A stretch of 5,850 nt of DNA from Dehalococcoidia bacterium UBA1123 (GTDB lineage Bacteria > Chloroflexota > Dehalococcoidia > Lucifugimonadales > UBA1123). The notes under the pieces are model-generated. The model saw only the letters and a list, made by a program, of their open reading frames with translations, searched no databases and was not told the DNA's origin. The stretch spans positions 9,679 to 15,528 of the forward strand of contig DCAW01000167.1 of the NCBI GenBank assembly GCA_002313895.1, written 5' to 3'. Positions 1 to 5,557 of the stretch are shown here, in pieces. The number at the start of each line of letters is the position of its first letter. Within the stretch, counting starts at the first letter, position 1. The translations under genes were made by a program, and so were the position numbers.

Positions 1-51
1 ACCGCAGAAGAAGTTGATACAAAACCGACAATTCGTTTCAACTTCAGATAG
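1..51 (+). CDS. possible 3' end of an unidentified gene (cut by window edge)
   Basis: Frame 1 is open from the first base to a TAG at 49-51 and encodes 16 residues ending in TIRFNFR. The piece is too short to assign to a family. It would lie convergent to the SDR gene, whose stop is at 94-96, leaving a 42-base gap, which is a normal arrangement. Frame 2 is also open, to a TGA at 64-66, so an open frame here is weak evidence. No terminator hairpin with a T-run is visible between 52 and 93; only a 10-base palindrome AGAGATCTCT at 70-79 is seen. Confidence 0.2.
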   Translation, partial: TAEEVDTKPTIRFNFR

Positions 52-93
52 CATGACCACTGATTGATCAGAGATCTCTACACATCCGTTGAT

Positions 94-864
94 CTATCTC
101 TCGCGCCACTCCTCCGAATTGTCCTGCGGGTTGTAGCCGATGGAATCCCTCGAATTCGAGATGTCCCAGATGCGCCACTTGTTGTTGGAGACTCCGTAGA
201 ATATCCCGAATTTTATCTCCAGCGGAGCTTGGATGCTGCGGTCGACCAGATGCACCAGATCACGATGAGTCAGGAGTGTGGCGAAGTGACGCACCGACAA
301 CGGACGACTCTCGCGGTTCAGAGTTCCGATTCGCAGGCAGATGACCGACAGGCCATGACGGTCTGAAAAGTGCCGTCCCGTCGCCTCTCCGAAGACCTTG
401 CCGATGCCGTATGAGCCGTCGGGACGGATAGGCATGGATGTGGTGACGTAGGGGATGTTGTCCGGGTCAACGCCTCCGTACTGGCCCGTGACGATGGCCG
501 AGTATGGATAGTCGTCCTCATAGTTGCCGGTGGCGTGGTTGGAGCTTGCAAAGATCAGCCGCTTGACGCCTGCCCGCCTCGACGCCTCCATAGCATTGTG
601 AGTCGATGTCAGGTTGTTCTGATGCACGACCTCCCACCGGGTCTTGTCGCTGGGAACGCTGGCTAGGTCGATCACGGTGTCGATGCCTTCGTAGGCAGGC
701 AGAACCGAGTCCAGGTCAGTGGTGTCGGCTACCAGGCTGTTGAAGCCTTCGATAGCCACACGGTCCACGCCGCTGAGTTCGTAATCGTCCTTGAGTCCAT
801 CCCTCAGAACGCCGCCCACCAGTCCCGCCGCTCCGGTTATCAGCACTTTCTTTTTGTCAGCCAT
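94..864 (-). CDS. NAD(P)-dependent SDR oxidoreductase, uronate dehydrogenase-like
   Basis: A 256-residue extended-type short-chain dehydrogenase with a Rossmann fold, expected in the cytoplasm. Visible motifs are the nucleotide-binding TGAAGLVG at residues 10-17 (G11, G14, G17), an acidic residue D34 after the second strand that would suit NAD(H), the FASSNHATG segment at 105-113 with S107/S108, and the catalytic Y152-x-x-x-K156. SSNH, RPDGSYG, LRIG and a late W-D...GY.P.DN block resemble bacterial uronate dehydrogenases, which oxidise uronic acids to aldarolactones. That subtype is an inference, and a sugar epimerase/dehydratase relative is the alternative. The open frame extends to an ATG at 912, but M17 at 864 is preferred: GGAG sits at 875-872, seven bases upstream, and the 16 extra residues do not look like an SDR start. 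The gene is divergent from the methyltransferase operon and shares its promoter region. Confidence 0.9.
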   Translation of the reverse strand: MADKKKVLITGAAGLVGGVLRDGLKDDYELSGVDRVAIEGFNSLVADTTDLDSVLPAYEGIDTVIDLASVPSDKTRWEVVHQNNLTSTHNAMEASRRAGVKRLIFASSNHATGNYEDDYPYSAIVTGQYGGVDPDNIPYVTTSMPIRPDGSYGIGKVFGEATGRHFSDRHGLSVICLRIGTLNRESRPLSVRHFATLLTHRDLVHLVDRSIQAPLEIKFGIFYGVSNNKWRIWDISNSRDSIGYNPQDNSEEWRER

Positions 865-871
865 CCTCAAT

Positions 872-875
872 CTCC
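872..875 (-). promoter_or_regulatory. ribosome binding site of the SDR gene
   Basis: On the minus strand GGAG lies seven bases before the ATG at 864-862. It decides in favour of the 864 start over the ATG at 912. Confidence 0.6.
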
Positions 876-897
876 AATAACAACATTCGGCTTCCTG

Positions 898-926
898 TTG
901 GTTTGAGTTCACCTGGGGATTATAAT
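898..926 (+). promoter_or_regulatory. sigma-70 type promoter of the methyltransferase/CoA-transferase operon
   Basis: A perfect TATAAT at 921-926 is preceded, after a 17-base spacer, by TTGGTT at 898-903 (three of six matches to TTGACA). Transcription would begin near 933, giving a leader of roughly 44 bases before the ATG at 977. The -10 box is part of the palindrome ATTATAAT (919-926), so the same bases can act on the other strand. Confidence 0.5.
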
Positions 927-947
927 GTCTGCGGAAATAAAATTGGC
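919..947 (-). promoter_or_regulatory. candidate promoter of the SDR gene sharing the -10 bases
   Basis: Because ATTATAAT at 919-926 is self-complementary, the minus strand also reads TATAAT (924 to 919). The -35 position at 17 bases (947-942) reads GCCAAT, a poor match. Transcription would start near 911, giving a leader of about 47 bases before the ATG at 864. The -10 is read directly; its use on this strand is an inference. Confidence 0.35.
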
Positions 948-976
948 AGTCAGATTTTCAGGAAAGGCATTAAAGC

Positions 977-1741
977 ATGACCGAATGGGGAATGCACCGC
1001 TGGAAGTATTTCGACATCACCCATCGCTTTCACGTGGTCTGCAACCCGACGAGCGTTGCCAAGCCGGAGGAGCTTATCGGACTGATGAGGCTGGAGCCTG
1101 GCAGCCCCTCCCTGGACATCGCCTGCGGCAAGGCGGAGATGTTGGTGAGGCTGGCCGAAGCTTATGACATCCGAGGCGTGGGCGTTGACCTGTCTCCCTA
1201 CTTCATGAAGGACGCCAAGGAGTTGAAACGCCAACGCGTTCCCGGATCCAATCTGGAGTTCGTCAACGTGAACGGCGCTGAGTATCACCGGGAAAATACC
1301 AAAAATTTCGACCTGTCGATGTGCATAGGCGCGTCGTGGATTTACGACGGTCATCGGGGGACCCTCAGAGCAATGAAAGGTATGACCAAACCCGGCGGTA
1401 TAGTGATGGTGGGCGAACCGTTTTTCACTGAGGAGCCATCGAAAGAATACCTGACCACCGAGGATTTCAGCCGCGATGAATTCAGCACCCATTATGGCAA
1501 CATCCAGATTGGTGTGGAGGAGGGGCTTACCCCTCTGTACACCATGGTGAGCAACTTGGACGACTGGGACCGCTACGAAACCCTCAAGTGGTACGCGGTG
1601 GATGAATTCGCCCGAAACAACCCCGACGACCCGGTCCTTCCTGAAATACAGGCGCGAAACGCAAAGGCGCAAGAGATATTCTTGAGATGGGGTCGCGGAC
1701 TGTGCGGATGGGCCATCTGCCTGCTCCGGATTCAGGTGTAG
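977..1741 (+). CDS. class I SAM-dependent methyltransferase
   Basis: A 254-residue soluble methyltransferase that would transfer a methyl group from S-adenosylmethionine to an unknown small molecule. The SAM-binding motif I is LDIACGKAEM at residues 46-55, and the acidic residue after strand 2 is D71 in GVGVDLSPYF. A FDLSMCIGASW strand lies at 111-121 and a KPGGIVMVGEPFF motif at 138-150. In motif I the usual third glycine (GxG) is A53. The C-terminal third (about 195-254) has no recognised motif and ends in a hydrophobic stretch, GLCGWAICLLRI, which may be a substrate-specificity or lid region. The ATG at 977 follows AGGAAAGG at 960-967. It is the first gene of a three-gene operon, and its stop is two bases from the next ATG. 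It could methylate an intermediate of the CoA-transferase pathway, or serve in O-demethylation/methyl exchange; the sequence does not decide. Confidence 0.85.
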   Translation: MTEWGMHRWKYFDITHRFHVVCNPTSVAKPEELIGLMRLEPGSPSLDIACGKAEMLVRLAEAYDIRGVGVDLSPYFMKDAKELKRQRVPGSNLEFVNVNGAEYHRENTKNFDLSMCIGASWIYDGHRGTLRAMKGMTKPGGIVMVGEPFFTEEPSKEYLTTEDFSRDEFSTHYGNIQIGVEEGLTPLYTMVSNLDDWDRYETLKWYAVDEFARNNPDDPVLPEIQARNAKAQEIFLRWGRGLCGWAICLLRIQV

Positions 1742-1743
1742 TC

Positions 1744-2973
1744 ATGGCAGAGAATCATATTCCACCACAGGCCCTATCGGACATCCGAGTCCTGGACTTC
1801 ACCCACTACATCTCCGGGCCATACTGCACCAAACTGATGGCCGACTACGGCGCGGAAGTCCTGAAAGTCGAGCGTCCCGATGGCGGCGATATGGCCCGAA
1901 GGTCAGGCCCGTTCCCAGACGACAACCCTCATCATGAAAAAAGCGGCCTGTTCCTGCACCTCAACACCAACAAGCGGGGTATCACCCTCAACCTGAAATC
2001 CGCCGAAGGCCAGAAGATTGTGCGACAGCTTGTCAGAGAGGTTGACGTGGTGGTCGAGAGCTTCCGGCCTGGAGTTATGGCCCGCCTGGGACTCGACTAC
2101 GAGTCCCTACGAAGCATGAACTCAGAAATTGTGATGACGTCGATCTCCAACTTCGGGCAGTCGGGGCCGTATCGCGACTTCAAAGGCTCGGAGATTGCCT
2201 TCTACGGCATGGGAGGCGAGATGTTCACCACCGGAGTCGCCGAGCGTGAGCCTCTCAAGATGGGCGGCGACGTTATCCAGTTCCAGGCGGGAGCGACCGC
2301 TGCCGTTGCCACAATGGGAGCCGTGTTCGCAGCCCGACTCCAGAACATCGGCCAGCAGGTTGACGTGTCCATCATGGAGACTCAGGTAGGTTCAATCGAC
2401 CGCAGGATGCCATTGCTCATAGCCTATCAGTACACCGGCGAGGTCAGCCAACGTCAGTCTCTTAATAGCGCTGGTGGCTATCCCGGCGGATTCTATCCGT
2501 GCAAGGACGGCTACGTGGAGCTCACAGGCGGGCGGGTTTACTTCTCAAGAATTGTGAAAATGCTAGGCGAGCCGGAGTTTCTAAAAGACCCAAAGTGGTA
2601 TCAACCGGGCGCCCAGCAGGACGACGACCTCAAGGCGGAGTTTGAAGAGTTTTTCTACCCTTGGATTCTCTCCCGCAACAAACAGGAAATATGGATGGCC
2701 GCCCAGGATGCGAGAGTCCTCAGTGGCCCCCTGAACACGATCGAGGACCTTCAGAATGACTCCAATTTCATAGACCGCGGCGCGTTCGCCGAGATCGAGC
2801 ATCCAAAGGCGGGAACGCTCCGGTATCCGGGGAGGCCGTTTATCATGGAGAAATCCCCGTGGGCCATCCGACACCCCGCGCCCATGTTGGGGCAGCATAA
2901 TCGCGAGGTGTTGATCGACCTCGGATACACTGACGACGAAATTGTGTCCCTACGACAGCAGGGTGTCATATAA
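1744..2973 (+). CDS. class III CoA-transferase (CaiB/BaiF family), subunit A, lacks the usual catalytic Asp
   Basis: A 409-residue member of the formyl-CoA/carnitine CoA-transferase family, which moves CoA between carboxylic acids. Family signatures are IRVLDFTHYISGPYCTKLMADYGAEVLKVE (residues 14-43), NTNKRGITLNLKSAEG (74-89), VVESFRPGVMARLGLDYE (103-120) and the C-terminal GQHNREVLIDLGYTDDEI (383-400). In E. coli YfdW the catalytic D169 lies 25 residues before the Q of the conserved GxGQ. The same count here lands on Q179 (QFQAG), while the nearest Asp, D176, is three residues earlier. This suggests a non-catalytic subunit or a different mechanism. An ATG at 1687 would add 19 residues overlapping the methyltransferase. 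The ATG at 1744 is preferred because AGGTG lies at 1734-1738 and the family N-terminus then fits. Two bases separate it from the upstream gene and one from the downstream paralogue, so translational coupling is likely. Confidence 0.92.
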   Translation: MAENHIPPQALSDIRVLDFTHYISGPYCTKLMADYGAEVLKVERPDGGDMARRSGPFPDDNPHHEKSGLFLHLNTNKRGITLNLKSAEGQKIVRQLVREVDVVVESFRPGVMARLGLDYESLRSMNSEIVMTSISNFGQSGPYRDFKGSEIAFYGMGGEMFTTGVAEREPLKMGGDVIQFQAGATAAVATMGAVFAARLQNIGQQVDVSIMETQVGSIDRRMPLLIAYQYTGEVSQRQSLNSAGGYPGGFYPCKDGYVELTGGRVYFSRIVKMLGEPEFLKDPKWYQPGAQQDDDLKAEFEEFFYPWILSRNKQEIWMAAQDARVLSGPLNTIEDLQNDSNFIDRGAFAEIEHPKAGTLRYPGRPFIMEKSPWAIRHPAPMLGQHNREVLIDLGYTDDEIVSLRQQGVI

Positions 2974-2974
2974 C

Positions 2975-4276
2975 ATGCAAAAACTCCCACTGGATGGCAT
3001 TCGAGTCCTGGACATTACGGTGGTATGGGCCGGGCCGTACTGCACCTCGTTCCTGGCAGACCTGGGGGCTGAGGTGATCCGCATCGAGTCTATCGCCAAA
3101 TTCCCGCCGCCGCCCACTCGTGGCATCGTGCCTCGCCCTTCCGAGGAACTCATCAGAAGTATCGGCCTCACGGGCGGCGGACTTCCGGGCCGCGTCCCCG
3201 GCGCTCGACCGTGGAACCAGGTTCCGGCGTTCAACGCTCACGCCCGCAACAAGCGAAGCATGACCGTTGACCTTCTCAAGCCCGAAGGCCTCGACATCTT
3301 CAAGAGCCTGGCGAAGATCAGCGATGTGTTTGTGGAGAACAACCCTCCTGCAACGATGGACAAGCTAGGCATATCCTACAATATGCTCAAAGAGCAGAAT
3401 CCTGAGATCATCATGCTAAGGATGCCCGCCTACGGCAGCACAGGGCGGTACAAAGATTTTCGAGGTTTTGGGCTGCACATGGAGAGCGTCGTGGGCCACG
3501 GCTTGCAGAGAGGCTATCGAGACATGGACCCCACCACCAACACATCGGTGCTGATGGCGGATGCCGCCGGCGGCACTCAGGGTGCCTTCGCTGTGCTGGC
3601 CGCTCTCCACCATCGCAACCGCACCGGCGAGGGCCAGCTTGTCGAGCTTCCCCAGGCCGAGAACGTCATCCCGTTTCTGGGCGGGAGCTTCATGGATTAC
3701 TCGATGAACGGTCGCAGCGCCTCCACTATCGGCAATCGCCACCGTGACGCTCTCCAGGGGTGCTATCCATGCCTCGGCGAGGACCGATGGGTCGTCATCA
3801 CGATTGCCGATGACACCGAGTGGCGGGCCTTCATCGAGGTTCTGGGCTATCCGGACTGGGCGATGAGTGAAGACTTCACAGACCACATCAGCCGATACCG
3901 AAATCACGATGCTCTGGACAATTACATCGCAGAGTGGACATCTCAATGGGACAACAGAGAGGTGATGGAACTGTTGCAAGCGGTGGGCGTTGCGGCAGGC
4001 CCAGTCTTCGACCAGAAGGACGCCTACGACGACCCGCACCTGAACAGCCGAGGCGCCTTCGAGGAAGCTTACCAGGAGGATACCGGAACTCATATGTATC
4101 CGGGCGCTCCGTACAAGATGTCCGAGACGCCCATATCCATCCGGCGCGGCCCCGTCCGTATGGGGGAGGACAACGAGTACGTTTACAAGACCCTTCTCAA
4201 TGTCTCAAACGAGGAGTACGCAGAATTGGAACGCGCCGGTCACATCGGCATGGATTTCCAGGAGGGCGTTTCGTGA
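2975..4276 (+). CDS. class III CoA-transferase (CaiB/BaiF family), subunit B, catalytic Asp present
   Basis: A 433-residue CoA-transferase paralogous to the upstream gene, last in the operon. Family signatures are LDGIRVLDITVVWAGPYCTSFLADLGAEVIRIES (residues 6-39), NKRSMTVDLLKPEG (92-105), VENNPPATMDKLGISY (120-135) and MADAAGGTQGAFAVLAALHHRNRTGEGQ (194-221). D196 sits exactly 25 residues before the Q221 of GEGQ, matching the position of the nucleophilic Asp that forms acyl-anhydride intermediates in the family. The region between the first strand and NKRS is about twice as long as in YfdW and is rich in Pro and Gly (residues 43-80). The ATG at 2975 follows GGGTG (2961-2965). An in-frame ATG at 2942 inside the upstream gene would add 11 unrelated residues and is not preferred. 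The acyl donor and acceptor cannot be read from the sequence; succinyl-CoA donors are common in related catabolic systems. Confidence 0.92.
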   Translation: MQKLPLDGIRVLDITVVWAGPYCTSFLADLGAEVIRIESIAKFPPPPTRGIVPRPSEELIRSIGLTGGGLPGRVPGARPWNQVPAFNAHARNKRSMTVDLLKPEGLDIFKSLAKISDVFVENNPPATMDKLGISYNMLKEQNPEIIMLRMPAYGSTGRYKDFRGFGLHMESVVGHGLQRGYRDMDPTTNTSVLMADAAGGTQGAFAVLAALHHRNRTGEGQLVELPQAENVIPFLGGSFMDYSMNGRSASTIGNRHRDALQGCYPCLGEDRWVVITIADDTEWRAFIEVLGYPDWAMSEDFTDHISRYRNHDALDNYIAEWTSQWDNREVMELLQAVGVAAGPVFDQKDAYDDPHLNSRGAFEEAYQEDTGTHMYPGAPYKMSETPISIRRGPVRMGEDNEYVYKTLLNVSNEEYAELERAGHIGMDFQEGVS

Positions 4277-4281
4277 TTACG

Positions 4282-4409
4282 AGGCCATCAAGTGTCAGGG
4301 AACGTGATACATGGCGAGCGCAAAGCGTCCGGTCGAACGTCGGACACTCATTGCATAGCTGACGGCTGACATCTGATTGCTGAAAACTCTCCCTGACACT
4401 TGATGGCCT
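4282..4409. repeat. 128-base element with perfect 20-base inverted ends (MITE-like or palindromic repeat)
   Basis: Bases 4282-4301 (starting AGGCCATCAAG) are the exact reverse complement of 4390-4409, enclosing 88 bases. There is no coding frame inside. The left arm begins five bases after the CoA-transferase stop, and the right arm ends 31 bases before pyrE. The interior has a small stem GTCCG (4327-4331) / CGGAC (4341-4345). No target-site duplication is evident in the bases directly outside the arms, so a transposon origin is not shown. The long loop makes it a poor Rho-independent terminator, although paired arms could still slow or process the transcript. Confidence 0.6.
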
Positions 4410-4414
4410 GAACC
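4358..4414 (+). repeat. degenerate CTGA heptad tandem array, copy 1
   Basis: CTGA occurs at 4359, 4366, 4373 and 4380 with an exact seven-base period. After an irregular step the pattern resumes at 4393, 4400 (as TTGA) and 4408. The right inverted arm of the 128-base element is part of this array. The last 25 bases (4391-4415) resemble 5221-5245 on the other side of pyrE. Confidence 0.5.
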
Positions 4415-4440
4415 CACACAACCTACCCCGAGAGGAACCA

Positions 4441-5022
4441 ATGACCAACTCAAAACAATCGGAATCTGAGATAATCCTGGAATTAGCCAAGAAACGCGGC
4501 GCCCTCCAGTTCGGCAAGTTCCAACTCTCCGCCGGAGGGACCAGCAGCTACTACTTCGACGGGCGGATCATCACGCTGGACCCGGAGGCAGGCTACCACG
4601 TCGCCAAGGCCATCCTTCCTATACTCAAAGAATGCGACGCTCAGGCCATCGCCGGGCCGACACTTGGGGCCGACCCTATCGTGTCTTCAGTGTCCGTCGT
4701 CAGCCATGTGGAGGGCCATCCCGTGCCTGGTCTCATCGTTCGCAAAGAGGCCAAGGAACACGGCGGCAAACGCGCCATCGAAGGCCCGATGGCCGACCTG
4801 GGAGAGAACGCCCGCATCGCCGTCGTGGACGACGCTTGCACAACGGCGTCCAGCCTGTTTCTCGCCATCGACGCGGTGGAGGCGGCAGGCCATCAGGTCG
4901 TCAAGGTCATCGCCATCCTGGATCGCAACGAAGGCGGCAGTGACAAGCTGCGTAGTCGAGGCTACGATTTCGTGGCCCTGCTCTCGGCCAACGAAAAGGG
5001 CGAGATCATCCCCATGAACTGA
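4441..5022 (+). CDS. pyrE: orotate phosphoribosyltransferase
   Basis: A 193-residue cytoplasmic enzyme of de novo pyrimidine synthesis: orotate + PRPP gives orotidine 5'-monophosphate + pyrophosphate, acting as a dimer. Visible motifs are the N-terminal FGKFQLSAGGTSSYYFDGR (residues 24-42), AIAGPTLGADPI (69-80), the mobile catalytic loop RKEAKEHGGKRAIEG (101-115, with K102, K105, H107), the PRPP-binding motif IAVVDDACTTASS (126-138) and AILDRNEGG (158-166). Length is normal for the family. The PRPP loop reads TTASS where TTGGS is more usual. The ATG at 4441 is preceded by AGAGGA at 4431-4436. No other pyr gene is nearby, and it is separated from the CoA-transferase operon by a 164-base spacer containing repeats, so it probably has its own transcription signal, though no convincing promoter is visible. 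No clear terminator hairpin follows the stop. Confidence 0.95.
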   Translation: MTNSKQSESEIILELAKKRGALQFGKFQLSAGGTSSYYFDGRIITLDPEAGYHVAKAILPILKECDAQAIAGPTLGADPIVSSVSVVSHVEGHPVPGLIVRKEAKEHGGKRAIEGPMADLGENARIAVVDDACTTASSLFLAIDAVEAAGHQVVKVIAILDRNEGGSDKLRSRGYDFVALLSANEKGEIIPMN

Positions 5023-5080
5023 CGGGTTTTTCGAATCCAGACTCCTGACTCGGTTGTCGCCAATTGTTACAGGAGAACAT

Positions 5081-5174
5081 CGTCATCCTGAGTCGAGGCG
5101 AAGCATCTGGTCGCGCATAGGCCAGCAGTCGCCTAACTGACGTCAGATTCTTCGGATGCAACCGCAGAATGGCG
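5081..5174. repeat. degenerate dispersed palindromic intergenic repeat
   Basis: The left arm 5081-5108 begins CGTCATCCTGAG and ends GAAGCATCT. The right arm 5145-5174 begins AGATTCTTCGG and ends AGAATGGCG. The right arm reverse-complemented matches the left at its ends (CG.CAT.CTG and GAAG.ATCT) and is divergent between. The ends resemble the GTCATTCTGA...GAAGAATCT repeat often seen between genes in several bacterial phyla, including Chloroflexota; that link is from memory. Confidence 0.5.
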
Positions 5175-5291
5175 TTCGCAAACCGCTAACTGTCTCCACA
5201 GTCACGCGCCGTTTCCTGACCCCTGACAACCTGATACCTGAACCCTCGATCCTCGTGCATGACAAAAGTTGGCGGAAAACTGACGTCAGAT
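5135..5291. repeat. pair of 14-base direct repeats, each centred on the palindrome CTGACGTCAG
   Basis: AACTGACGTCAGAT occurs at 5135-5148 and again at 5278-5291, 143 bases apart. Each copy holds the perfect 10-base palindrome CTGACGTCAG (5137-5146 and 5280-5289). The first copy overlaps the right arm of the dispersed palindrome. The segment between them could be a unit bounded by these repeats, or they could be sites for a dimeric DNA-binding protein. Confidence 0.5.
5215..5245 (+). repeat. degenerate CTGA heptad tandem array, copy 2
   Basis: CCTGA occurs at 5215, 5222, 5230 and 5237 (steps of 7, 8 and 7). The base after CTGA runs C, C, T, A in successive units, the same order as the first four units of the array at 4358. 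The array ends in CCTGAACCC (5237-5245), also found at 4407-4415. Confidence 0.5.
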
Positions 5292-5329
5292 GTCCAGTAT
5301 CCCTCCGATAGCGCTAATACAATTTGTCA

Positions 5330-5411
5330 ATATGAGGCTGGGAGGACACCCAGTTCAACCTGTTTTGGGTTGCGAAACAACATTTAGTCGGGCATGCCGA
5401 AAGGCTCATAT
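5330..5411 (+). ncRNA. candidate branched RNA structure upstream of the receiver-domain gene
   Basis: A 7-base outer stem ATATGAG (5330-5336) / CTCATAT (5405-5411) encloses three short hairpins: CTGGG/CCCAG (5338-5342 with 5349-5353), CAACC/GGTTG with a seven-base loop (5356-5360 with 5368-5372), and TCGG/CCGA (5388-5391 with 5397-5400). The stems are short and may be chance. It matches no RNA family I recognise. Confidence 0.22.
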
Positions 5412-5432
5412 AGGCAACACGGCGTCCACAGT

Positions 5433-5512
5433 AAAGTTCATAAGCGCGATTGATACAGACCGATAATTCTCGGCATTCAATCGAAGTTTTAAGCGCCTGT
5501 GATGAACTTTTT
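5433..5512 (+). terminator. candidate nested stem-loop followed by a T-run
   Basis: AAAGTTCAT (5433-5441) pairs with ATGAACTTT (5502-5510). Inside it CGATTGA (5447-5453) pairs with TCAATCG (5477-5483), and inside that CCGA (5460-5463) pairs with TCGG (5470-5473). Five Ts follow at 5508-5512, overlapping the end of the outer stem. It may be a leader structure or attenuator of the gene at 5558. As a terminator it is weak: AT-rich, with an 18-base bulge on the 3' side. Confidence 0.25.
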
Positions 5513-5546
5513 CGCAGCACGGCAAGCAGTTTTTGTATGCGATCAT

Positions 5547-5552
5547 AGGGGG
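5547..5552 (+). promoter_or_regulatory. ribosome binding site deciding the GTG start at 5558
   Basis: AGGGGG ends five bases before the GTG. The ATG at 5556 is in another frame and does not give the receiver-domain protein. Confidence 0.5.
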
Positions 5553-5557
5553 TTGAT

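Larger units (their letters stand above)
5023..5557. other. 535-base gene-free region with repeats and possible RNA structure
   Basis: No frame on either strand here reads like a protein. The first part (5023-5300) holds the dispersed palindrome, the 14-base direct repeats and the second heptad array. The second part (5301-5557) is AT-richer and contains several inverted repeats leading up to the receiver-domain gene. The region resembles a repeat-laden spacer followed by a leader. Confidence 0.6.

Noticed and set aside
64..366. 100-residue open frame on the plus strand
   Set aside because: Antisense to the 3' part of the SDR gene, with no recognisable protein features.
950..1672. 240-residue open frame on the minus strand
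   Set aside because: It lies antisense to the methyltransferase, whose sense frame has clear SAM-binding motifs. The antisense protein shows no family features.
1687..1743. Earlier ATG for CoA-transferase A
   Set aside because: It would overlap the methyltransferase by 55 bases, and the extra 19 residues do not belong to the family N-terminus.
2942..2974. Earlier ATG for CoA-transferase B
   Set aside because: It lies inside the upstream gene and adds 11 unrelated residues. The 2975 ATG has a suitable GGGTG and the normal family start.
3416..4093. 225-residue open frame on the minus strand
   Set aside because: Antisense to CoA-transferase B, which has strong family signatures throughout. 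Long antisense frames are common in GC-rich genes.
5071..5090. AGGAG that could be a ribosome binding site
   Set aside because: No start codon follows at a suitable distance, and the bases begin the dispersed palindrome.
5330..5411. tRNA-like cloverleaf (7-base outer stem, 5-base stem with 7-base loop)
   Set aside because: No TTCRA in the T-loop, no T at position 33 of the loop, wrong junction lengths and no CCA, on either strand.
5437..5467. Possible promoter TTCATA / GATAAT for the receiver gene
   Set aside because: The spacer is 19 bases and the -35 is weak. The bases also belong to the nested stem-loop, so it is not supported enough to list.
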